From AC-37 sp036386455 (GTDB taxonomy: Bacteria; Actinomycetota; Thermoleophilia; Solirubrobacterales; Thermoleophilaceae): 64,000 bases of DNA. Shown piece after piece: positions 38,174 to 46,500 of the stretch. The DNA lies in NCBI GenBank assembly GCA_036386455.1, contig DASVVS010000119.1, positions 1-64,000 of the forward strand, written 5' to 3'. Numbering within the stretch: the first letter of the stretch is position 1; every line of letters starts with the position of its first letter. The notes under the pieces were generated by a model that was given only the letters and a program-made list of their open reading frames with translations, was not told the DNA's origin and made no database searches. Position numbers and translations under genes: made by a program.

Positions 38174-38692
38174 TTGACACCCAAGCCCGAGAAGGACCAG
38201 CCGCTCGCCGCCCCCCGGTCTGCCGTCCGCCAGGGCACGATCGAGGGAGTGCTCCTGCGCGAGGGCAGCAACATCGTCACGCGCAACGGGCTCACCACCG
38301 AGGTCTTCAGCTCGCCGTGGGAGCTGCCGGTCGACGAGGTCCGGCACGTGATCAACGTCAGCCTCAAGCCCGGCGCGATCAGCGCGTGGCACATGCACCG
38401 GGCGCAGACCGATCAGATCGTCCCGACGGGCGGGATGATCCGCGTCGTGCTCTACGACCCGCGCGATGACTCGCCGAGCAAGGGCAGGGTCGACGTCTTC
38501 AACCTCAGCCCGATGCGCCCTACGCTCCTCCTCGTCCCGCCGGGCATCTGGCACGGAGTGCAGAACATGATCGCGTCGGAGTTCAGCTCGTTCATCAACC
38601 TGTTCGATCGCCCCTACGAGCACGCCGACCCGGACGAGTGGCGGCTGCCGGTCACGAACGACGTGATCCCGTACGAGTTCGATGCTCTCTAG
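38174..38692 (+). CDS. RmlC-like cupin (sugar epimerase-related)
   Basis: About 172 residues. The pattern resembles dTDP-4-dehydrorhamnose 3,5-epimerase relatives: ISAWHMHRAQTDQIV (His pair), a central PPGIWHGVQN, and the tail LFDRPYEHADPDEWRLP with IPYEF, typical of RmlC proteins. It may act on a nucleotide sugar or be a non-enzymatic relative. The start TTG 38174 is inferred from the frame and a missing better candidate. Its 3' end overlaps the next gene by 11 bases. Confidence 0.76.
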   Translation: MTPKPEKDQPLAAPRSAVRQGTIEGVLLREGSNIVTRNGLTTEVFSSPWELPVDEVRHVINVSLKPGAISAWHMHRAQTDQIVPTGGMIRVVLYDPRDDSPSKGRVDVFNLSPMRPTLLLVPPGIWHGVQNMIASEFSSFINLFDRPYEHADPDEWRLPVTNDVIPYEFDAL

Positions 38693-39464
38693 CCCCCCGC
38701 ACTTCGTCCTCACCCTGTGGACCGACGACCCGGAGCGCGCACGGGAGGCCGACGCGGCCGGGGTGGATCGCATCGGCCTCGACCTCGAGCGGATCGGCAA
38801 GCGCGAGCGCCAGGCCGACCCGGCGCTGTGGCAGACCTCCCACGAGGAGGCGTCGCTCCCGCTGATCGGCGCGAGCCTCACGCGCGCGAAGCTGTTCGCT
38901 CGCACGAACCCGCCGCATCCCGGGTGGGCGGACGAGGCCGAGCGGCTGATCGCCGCGGGGGCCGAGGTCCTGATGCTCCCCGCGTTCCGGTCCGCGGCGG
39001 ACGTTCGCGAGGCGCTCGGCGTGGTGGCCGGCCACGCGCTGCTGGTGCCGCTGATCGAGACCGCCGAGGCCCTCGCCGACGTGCGGGCGATCGCGTCGAT
39101 CGACGGCCTGCGCGAGGCCCATTTCGGGCTGAACGACCTCGCCATCGGCATGCGCCTGGCGAACCGCTTCGACGTGCTCGGCCGTCCGGAGCTCGAACAC
39201 GCGGCCCACGCGCTCGCGGACGCGGGGCTGCGCGTGGGGGTCGGCGGCATCGGCCGCGCCCTCGACGACTCCCTGCCCATCCCGTCCGACCGGATCTACG
39301 CGCAGTACCCGCGCCTGCATGCGAGCGCGGCCCTCATCGCGCGCTCTTTCTTCGCGGGCCTCGAGCCCGGTCCGGCGCCGCTGGCAGCCGCCGTGGCCGC
39401 CGCGCGGGAGCGGCTCGCGTACTGGTATCGCCCGCACGGGCTCGCCGTGGGGGCCGCGGCATGA
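38682..39464 (+). CDS. HpcH/HpaI-like aldolase/citrate lyase-family protein
   Basis: 260 residues forming a TIM barrel of the HpcH/citE type: LIETAEALADVRAI (metal Glu), HFGLNDLAIGMRL (metal Asp) and GVGGIGRAL. Members cleave or form C-C bonds next to a 2-oxo acid with Mg or Mn. The actual substrate is unknown. It overlaps the cupin gene before it and the DUF6817-like gene after it (ATGA). Confidence 0.78.
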   Translation: MLSSPPHFVLTLWTDDPERAREADAAGVDRIGLDLERIGKRERQADPALWQTSHEEASLPLIGASLTRAKLFARTNPPHPGWADEAERLIAAGAEVLMLPAFRSAADVREALGVVAGHALLVPLIETAEALADVRAIASIDGLREAHFGLNDLAIGMRLANRFDVLGRPELEHAAHALADAGLRVGVGGIGRALDDSLPIPSDRIYAQYPRLHASAALIARSFFAGLEPGPAPLAAAVAAARERLAYWYRPHGLAVGAAA

Positions 39465-40033
39465 GGAGCCCGCGCGAGCGCCTGCGGCTGCGCCGCCTCG
39501 TGGGGTTCCTGCGCGAGAACGGCGCCGAGCGGATCGACCACTCGAACGAGAGCCTGCTGGACCACCTCGTCGAGACGCGCGAGGTGCTCGAGGGCTGGGG
39601 CGCGCGCCGCGAGCTCTGCGACGCCGCCCTCTTCCACTCCGTCTACGGCACGCAGTTCCTGGGCGACGAGCTGCTCGGTCTCGACCGGCGCGACGACGTG
39701 CGCGCGATGATCGGGGACGAGGCCGAGGCGGTCGTCTGGCTCTGGCACGGAATCAAGCGCGAGTCGCTGGCCGACAACCTCGGGCGCGAGTCGGGCATGC
39801 GGATCGTCATGCGCGACGAGACCGAGGTGCCGATCACGCCGCAGCAGTTCGAGGACCTCGTGAACCTGATGGTGGCCGACGCCGTGGAGCAGCTCCCGCG
39901 CCGGCTGCCCGAGAACGTCGAGCGCCAGCAGGGCTGGCTCACGCCGTTCCTGCCGCTCGCCCTCCCCGAGGGAGCCCGCGCCGCCGAGCGCGTATTCGAA
40001 CGCTACGGGCCGGGCGCCGCAGCAGCGCCTTGA
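39461..40033 (+). CDS. DUF6817-like protein
   Basis: 190 residues. The conserved segment DHSNESLLDHLVETREVLEGWGARRELCDAALFHSVYGTQ (given as pattern HSN...LLxHL...WG...AxLFHSVYGT) recalls HD-like domain proteins annotated as DUF6817. These are often found beside natural-product or glycosylation genes. Metal-binding His/Asp residues are present, but no reaction is known. The ATG overlaps the previous stop; its own stop overlaps the TTG of the glycosyltransferase. Confidence 0.72.
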   Translation: MRSPRERLRLRRLVGFLRENGAERIDHSNESLLDHLVETREVLEGWGARRELCDAALFHSVYGTQFLGDELLGLDRRDDVRAMIGDEAEAVVWLWHGIKRESLADNLGRESGMRIVMRDETEVPITPQQFEDLVNLMVADAVEQLPRRLPENVERQQGWLTPFLPLALPEGARAAERVFERYGPGAAAAP

Positions 40034-40809
40034 GCACGCCGCGCGTGCACCTGTACGCGGCGTGCTGGAACGAGATCGAGATGATCGACTTCTTCTTCCG
40101 GCACTACGACCCCTGGGTCGAGCGCTACGTGATCTTCGACGACGGCTCGACCGACGGCTCGCGCGAGCGCCTGGCCGAGCACCCGCGCGTGGAGCTGCGC
40201 AGCCTCGAGCGGACGCACCCGGACTCCCTGGTCCTGTCGCTGCTCGACCTCTACGACAACGGCTGGAAGGAGAGCCGCGGCGCTGCGGACTGGGTCGCGG
40301 TGGTCAACCTCGACGAGCACCTGCACCACCCGGACGTCGCCGGCTACCTCGCCCGCTGCCGCGAGCACGGCGTCACCGCGATTCCGGCGCTCGGGTACCA
40401 GATGGTCTCGGAGGAGGTGCCGCCGCTGGACTCGGCGCTGACCGAGTCCGTGCCGCTCGGGGTGCCGTGGCGCAACATGAGCAAGCTCGCGCTGTTCGAC
40501 CCGGACGCGATCGAGGAGGTCGCCTACGCGGTCGGCCGCCACAGCGCCGAGCCGGCCGGCCGGGTCGTCTACCCCGAGCGCGACGAGCTGCTGCTCCTGC
40601 ACTTCAAGTGCCTGGGCCTCGACTACGTGGACGGCCGCCACGCCGAGCAGCGCACGCGGCTGGGCGAGACCGACCGCAGCCACGGCTACGGTCACCGCTA
40701 CCTCGCCGCGCGCGAGGAGACCGCCGAGTGGCTGTCGGGCCTGCACGGCGAGGCGGTGGTCGCGCTCGCCGCGCGCGACCACCCGGAGCCGCGCTGGTGG
40801 CGGGATTAG
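40030..40809 (+). CDS. Family 2-like glycosyltransferase
   Basis: 259 residues. The N-terminus RVHLYAACWNEIEMIDFFFRHYDPWVERYVIFDDGSTDGS is the nucleotide-sugar-binding half of GT-A enzymes of the Glyco_tranf_2_4 type; VAVVNLDEHL supplies the metal-binding acidic motif. Cytoplasmic, no membrane helices. The start TTG 40030 overlaps the upstream stop (TTGA). Acceptor unknown. Confidence 0.8.
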   Translation: MSTPRVHLYAACWNEIEMIDFFFRHYDPWVERYVIFDDGSTDGSRERLAEHPRVELRSLERTHPDSLVLSLLDLYDNGWKESRGAADWVAVVNLDEHLHHPDVAGYLARCREHGVTAIPALGYQMVSEEVPPLDSALTESVPLGVPWRNMSKLALFDPDAIEEVAYAVGRHSAEPAGRVVYPERDELLLLHFKCLGLDYVDGRHAEQRTRLGETDRSHGYGHRYLAAREETAEWLSGLHGEAVVALAARDHPEPRWWRD

Positions 40810-40850
40810 GGGTTCGGCCCGGCTTCTGCGGGGTAGACCGCTCGCGAGGG

Positions 40851-42314
40851 GTGTCCGTTCCGACGTCGCATAGCCGCAGGCGGCTCGCCGCCGTATTCGC
40901 CACCGCCGCGCTGCTGGCCGGCGGCTCGGCCGCGCCTGCTTCCGCGCAGTCGCTCGACCTCGACCAGACCTGCCGCGACGCCGAGGTGGTGCACGGCACG
41001 TGCATCGGCCTCACCAAGCTCACCGAGCGCGCCGCCGCCGAGTGCCGCCGCGCAGGGCTCGTGCCGGACGAGAGCTGCGTGCCCGCGATGGGCCGGCGCG
41101 TGATCCGCGCCGAGGTGAAGGCCCACGAGCGCTCGTGGCTGCACCGCACGCTCGGCTTCCAGTACGAGCTGGGCAACTCGGTGCCGCTGCGCGACGCGCC
41201 GTGGGCCGGCACCCACAACTCGTTCAACAGCACCTCGGAGGAGCCGACCCTCTCGCACACCGACTCGAACCAGCAGCTCTCGCTCACCGAGCTGCTGCGG
41301 ATCGACATCCGCAGCCTCGAGCTCGACGTGCACTGGAACCCGAGCCCGCGCGCCGGTGGCCAGCCGGCGCCGGTCGTCTGCCACGCCCGCGGTGTCGACC
41401 AGCTTCACGCCGGCTGCACCACCGAGCGGCTGCTGCCGGAGGTGCTGGCCGAGATCGCGACCTGGCTGCGCGCGCACCGCGACCAGGTGCTGCTGCTGTA
41501 CGTGGAGGACAACGTCGACACGGCCGAGGGCTACGACCCGACCGCCCGCGCGCTCGGCGAGGGATTGCGGACGGCGGACGGCAAGTCGCTGATCTACAAG
41601 CCGCCGAGCGGGGGCACGTGCACCGACCTGCCGCTCGGCATCACGCGCGACGACGTGCTCGCGGCGGGCCGGCAGGTGGTGATCGTGAGCGGCTGCGGGC
41701 AGGGCGCCGCGTGGCGCGGGCTCGTCTTCGACTGGAACGACGTGGAGGTGGAGGAGCGCAACCACGGCTACCGCGACCACCCGGTCTGCGACCAGGACCC
41801 GGACGGCGACGGGCGCCCCGACTTCGGCCGTGACGTGTACGCCTCGAAGCTCGTGCGCTACTACGAGGACAGCACCTTCGTCTCGCCCGCCGCGTCGCTC
41901 GTCGGCCTCGGGTCGCCCGACGACGGCCTCAGCCCCGAGACCACCCGCCGCATGACGCGCTGCGGGGTCGACCTGATCGGCTTCGACCAGATCCTCCCGA
42001 CGGACGGCCGGCTCGCCGCGCTCGCCTGGAGCTGGGCGCCGGACGAGCCCTCGCGCACCGACGGCTGCGCCGTGCAGCGCTCGGACGGCCGCTGGATCTC
42101 GCGCCGCTGCACGAAGCCCGCGCAGGCCGTGTGCCGCCGCTCCGACGGCCGCTGGATCGTCACGCTCGCGCGCGTCCCCGCGGCGGCGATCGCGCCCGCG
42201 TGCCGCCAGCTCAGCGCGAAGCCGGCCACCCCGCGCACGGGTGCGGAGAACGAGTCCGCGCGTGCGGCCGCGCGCGCGGCGGGGGCGGATACGGCTTGGG
42301 TGCTCGCCCTCTGA
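40851..42314 (+). CDS. Secreted PI-PLC-like phosphodiesterase with lectin-like tail
   Basis: 487 residues. Signal peptide from GTG 40851 (RRRLAAVFATAALLAGGSAAPASA). The catalytic X-domain pattern of phosphatidylinositol-specific phospholipase C is present: WAGTHNSFNS (first His), RSLELDVHW (acidic pair) and VVCHARG (second His). The C-terminal 110 residues (LAWSWAPDEPS ... CAVQRSDGRWI ... CTKPAQAVC, RRSDGRWI) look like a Cys-paired C-type-lectin-like module. It probably acts on a lipid or cell-surface phosphodiester outside the cell. A GAGGGG sequence precedes the start closely. Confidence 0.82.
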   Translation: MSVPTSHSRRRLAAVFATAALLAGGSAAPASAQSLDLDQTCRDAEVVHGTCIGLTKLTERAAAECRRAGLVPDESCVPAMGRRVIRAEVKAHERSWLHRTLGFQYELGNSVPLRDAPWAGTHNSFNSTSEEPTLSHTDSNQQLSLTELLRIDIRSLELDVHWNPSPRAGGQPAPVVCHARGVDQLHAGCTTERLLPEVLAEIATWLRAHRDQVLLLYVEDNVDTAEGYDPTARALGEGLRTADGKSLIYKPPSGGTCTDLPLGITRDDVLAAGRQVVIVSGCGQGAAWRGLVFDWNDVEVEERNHGYRDHPVCDQDPDGDGRPDFGRDVYASKLVRYYEDSTFVSPAASLVGLGSPDDGLSPETTRRMTRCGVDLIGFDQILPTDGRLAALAWSWAPDEPSRTDGCAVQRSDGRWISRRCTKPAQAVCRRSDGRWIVTLARVPAAAIAPACRQLSAKPATPRTGAENESARAAARAAGADTAWVLAL

Positions 42315-43474
42315 AGGACGGGCGTTCGCGTCCGCTCGCCTGCGTCATGGGCGATGCGGACCTGATCCGCGCGCTCGGCATGGCCGGCATCCGGTCGGCG
42401 GCGGTCACGCGCCCGGGCTGGCCCGCCGACCGCTCGCGCTTCACCGAGCGCCGCGTGGAGTGGGCCGACAACTGGGGCGACCCCGAACGGCTGCTCGAGA
42501 ACCTCCTCGGGTTCGCGCGCTGCCTGCCGGAGCCGCCGCCGCTGTTCTTCCAGCACGACGGCGACCTGGCCTTCGTCTCGCGCAATCGCGACGCGCTGAG
42601 CCCGCACCTGCGCTTCACGATCGCCGGCGCCGAGCTGGTCGAGCAGTGCCTCGACAAGACGCGGTTCATCGTCCTGGCGCAGCGTCTCGGCCTGCCGATC
42701 CCGCCGTCCGCGGTGCTGTGGCCGGCCGTGCAGCCGGACCTTCCCCGGCTGGAGATCGAGCCCCCGATCGTGCTCAAGCCGCTCACGCGCCGCGACGACT
42801 GGTGGCTCCCGCTCGCGGGACACGCCAAGGCCCTCGAGTTCGACTCGCACGAGGAGCTCGAGCGCGCGTGGCCGGAGCTCGCGGCGGCGGGGGTCGACCT
42901 GGTGGTGCAGAAGCTCATCCCCGGCGGCGAGGAGCGGATCGAGAGCTACCACGTCTACGTCGATCCCGGCGGCGAGGTGGCCGCCGAGTTCACGGGCCGC
43001 AAGGTGCGCACGTTCCCCGCCACCTTCGGCGAGACGACCGCGTGCGTGATCACCGACGCCGGCGACGTGCGCGAGCTGGGCCGTGAGTGCGTGCGCAGCC
43101 TCGGCCTGACCGGCGTGGCCAAGCTCGACTTCAAGCGCGACCCGGAGGGACGGCTGCACCTGCTCGAGGTCAACCCCCGCTTCAACCTGTGGCACCTCCC
43201 GGGCGCCGCGGCGGGCGTGAACATCCCGGCGGTCGTGTACGCGGACCTGCTCGGCCTGCCGCGGCCGCGCATCGGCCCCGTGCGCCCCGGCGCGCGCTAC
43301 TCGGTGCCGTGGAACGACCTGCGCGCCGCGCGCGCCAGCGGCACGCCGCTGATGCGCTGGGCGGCGTGGCAGGCCCGCTGCGAGACGCGGCACAACCTCG
43401 CCCTCGACGACCCGATGCCGTTCGTCGGCGGGATGGTCCTCAAGCGACTGCGCGCGCGCCCGGGCGCGCGCTGA
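42296..43474 (+). CDS. ATP-grasp ligase of the COG3919 type
   Basis: 392 residues. The preATP-grasp strand (RPLACVMGDADLIRALGMAGI) is followed by the ATP-grasp core: PPIVLKPLTRRD (ATP-binding Lys), VVQKLIPGG and KLDFKRDPEGRLHLLEVNPRFN (metal ligands). Such enzymes form amide-like bonds through an acyl phosphate. The start TTG 42296, 19 bases inside the phospholipase gene, is chosen because ATG 42347 would cut off the first conserved strand. No substrate can be named. Confidence 0.82.
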   Translation: MGARPLKDGRSRPLACVMGDADLIRALGMAGIRSAAVTRPGWPADRSRFTERRVEWADNWGDPERLLENLLGFARCLPEPPPLFFQHDGDLAFVSRNRDALSPHLRFTIAGAELVEQCLDKTRFIVLAQRLGLPIPPSAVLWPAVQPDLPRLEIEPPIVLKPLTRRDDWWLPLAGHAKALEFDSHEELERAWPELAAAGVDLVVQKLIPGGEERIESYHVYVDPGGEVAAEFTGRKVRTFPATFGETTACVITDAGDVRELGRECVRSLGLTGVAKLDFKRDPEGRLHLLEVNPRFNLWHLPGAAAGVNIPAVVYADLLGLPRPRIGPVRPGARYSVPWNDLRAARASGTPLMRWAAWQARCETRHNLALDDPMPFVGGMVLKRLRARPGAR

Positions 43475-43592
43475 TGCGGTACCGCGTAGCCGGCGACGTC
43501 CACGCCGCGGGCCTCCCGCCGCACGCCTGCCACCTGGCGCCGGGGCGGCTCGCGCACATCCGCCGCCGAGTAGCATCGCTCGTGTCAGGGGG

Positions 43593-46500
43593 ATGAACGG
43601 GGGAACGATCAGGGCCGCGATCGCCGCGGCCGCAATGGCGGCGCTCGCCGCCACACCCGCGCTCGCGGCCGATCACGGCTTCCCGGGAACGGATCCGAAC
43701 GAGTCGGTCCGCATCCACACCCCCAACGATCCCAGCTTCGACGGCTGCGAGCTCGACGACCAGGACGGGCAGAGCTGCGCGAACGTGTTCAACCAGGCGT
43801 TGCAGCGCTTCGGCTTCGCCCCCGGCGCCACCCAGAACACCGCCCTCTACAAGAACCCGACCGACCCGCACGTGCAGCGCCTGGCGGCGCAGAACACGCT
43901 GGCCGGGCGCAACCCGGCGGGGCAGATCTCCGGCGTGTCGGCCGACCGCGCCTGGAAGCACACGCCGGGCGACCCCTCGGTGCGGATCGCGATCATCGAC
44001 ACCGGCATCGAGTGGGACAAGCGCGAGCTGCGCCTGCGCGTGGCGCTCAACACGGGCGAGCTGCCCAAGCCGCGCAAGGCCGACAACAGCACCTGCGCCG
44101 AGTACGACTGCAACGCCGACGGGGCGTTCAACGTGGACGACTACGCGAACGACTCGCGCGTGCCGAAGGCGGGCGGCCAGAACGACGCGGATTCGATCCT
44201 CGACGGCAGTGACCTGATCGCGGCCTTCAGCGGCCCCGGCTCACCGGACGATGGGAACGGCTACCCGGACGACATCGCGGGCTGGGACTTCTTCGACGAC
44301 GACAACGACCCATACGACGCGTCGAGCTACTCGAGCGGCGAGGGCCACGGCTCCGGCCAGGCCGAGGAGGCCGCGCGCGAGGGCAACGACGGCGCCGGTG
44401 ACCTGGGCGTCTGCCCGCGCTGCCAGATCGTCCCGCTGCGCGACTGGGACTCGTTCGTGCCCGACACGAACTACTTCTCGCAGGGCGTCACCTACGCGGC
44501 GGACAACGGGATCGAGATCGTGGAGGGCGCGATCGGCGGCCTCTACAACTCGGACTACGGGCAGGCCGCCTTCGACTACGCCTACCGCCGCGGCACGTTC
44601 CTGGCGATCGTCTCGTCCGACATCAACAGCGCCAACCACAACGTGCCGACCGTCTACGACGAGTCGCTCTACGTGGCCGGGACCGTCGCGGACTCCGAGG
44701 GGCTCGGCGAGGAGTTCTGGCCGCAGGAGGCGCTCGACTTCTTCGGCGGGTTCGGAATCACGCCGGCGTCGAACGTGCCGGCCCTGACCTACTTCCGCAA
44801 CTCGGGCCTGACCCAGTACGGCGGCCACGCGCACATCGTGATGCCGGCGGTCACCGGCTCGGTCGGGACCGGCCAGGCGTCGGGCGCCGCCGGCCTCGTC
44901 TACTCGATGGCGCGGAAGAAGAACCTGAGCCCGGCGATCGAGCCGAACGAGGTCAAGCAGCTCCTGACGCTGACCGCCGAGGACGTCGTTCCGGAGAACA
45001 CGATCGGCACCGGGGTCGCGGACCCCGCGCAGCCCGGCTGGGACCAGCACTTCGGCTACGGGCGCCCCGACCTCGGGCTCGCGCTGGAGCGGATCGACCA
45101 GGGCAAGATCCCGCCGCAGGTGCTGATCGACTCGCCCGACTGGTTCGCGCCGCTGAACGTGGAGCGCACCGGGTCGGTCTCGATCGGCGCGCGCCTCTCC
45201 GCCGAGCGCGCGGCGGGCTACAACTGGCAGCTCCAGTGGGCGCCCGGCATCGAGCCGTGCGAGGCCGACTTCCAGACCGTCGCCAGCGGCTCAGGCACCG
45301 ACCCGCGCGAGGGCTCGCTCGGCACGATCGACCTGAACGCCGTGCGAGCGGCGCTCGACGCCCGCGTGAGCACCACCGCCGCGGCCGGCTGCAACCCGCC
45401 GGCGCCGGTCACCGGCGGGTCCACCCCCGATCCGACCGCGCCGGGCAAGGGCCCCGGCGACCGCGACCCCAACGAGCCGGCGTTCACCGTGCGCGTGGTC
45501 GCGACGGACACCGGCGGCAACCGCGGCGAGGACCGCAAGGTCCTGTTCGCCCACCGCGACACGACGGCGCACCCCGGCTGGTCGAAGCACATCGGCAGCG
45601 GCGGCGAGGCCTCGCCGCGCACGTACGACCTCGACGGCGACAACCGGCTCGACACGGTGCTGCCGACGTCGAGCGGCGAGCTGCACGTCCTCCGCCACGA
45701 CGGCACCCCGCTGCCCAGCTTCAACGGCGGGCAGCCGGTGACCACCCAGGCCATGGCGAACGCGCGCGACAGCGACGCCCACGAGGCGATCGGCAAGCCG
45801 CGCGAGGTCCTGCGCACGCCCGCGATCGGCGACGTGGACGGCGACGACGCGGCGGACATCGTGGTGGCGGCGGGCGAGCACGTCTACGCGTGGGATGCGA
45901 GCGGCGACGCGCTCGAGGGCTACCCCGTGCGCCTCGACCCGGCCAACTCGGCGCCCGCGGTGCGCACGAAGCAGAACCACGTGAAGCGTGGCTTCTACGC
46001 GTCGCCCACGCTGACCGACCTCGACGGCGACGGGACGCTGGACGTGGCGATCGCCGGCATGGACCAGTACCTCTACGCGTGGAACGGCGACGGCGACTCG
46101 CTGACCGGCTTCCCGCGGCGGCTGAAGAAGCCCGGCGAGACGAACGCCCAGGTGGCCGGCGCCGAGAGCATCAACACCGCGGCGGCCGGCGACATCGACG
46201 GCGACGGCAAGCCCGAGCTCGTGGTGGCCACGAACGAGGTGGAGAGCAGCGGCGGCGGCGACGTCCCGATCCCGGGCGCGCCGAGCCTGAACGGCGGCAA
46301 CGGGCGCGTCTACGCCGTGCGCGGCAACGGGCAGTTCGTGCCGGGCTGGCCGGTCGAGCCGAACTCGCTGCTGCCCGACGTGCTGCCGTTCGTCGGGCCC
46401 GGCGTGGACCACGCGCTCGGCGACGTGACCGGCGACGGCAAGCTCGAGGTGATCGGCAACATCGCGACCGGCGCGCTGACGGCGCGCGACGGGAGCGGCA

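Noticed and set aside
37916..43474. Integrative island anchored at tRNA-Val
   Set aside because: No integrase, no duplicated tRNA 3' end was found downstream, and base composition is like the surroundings.
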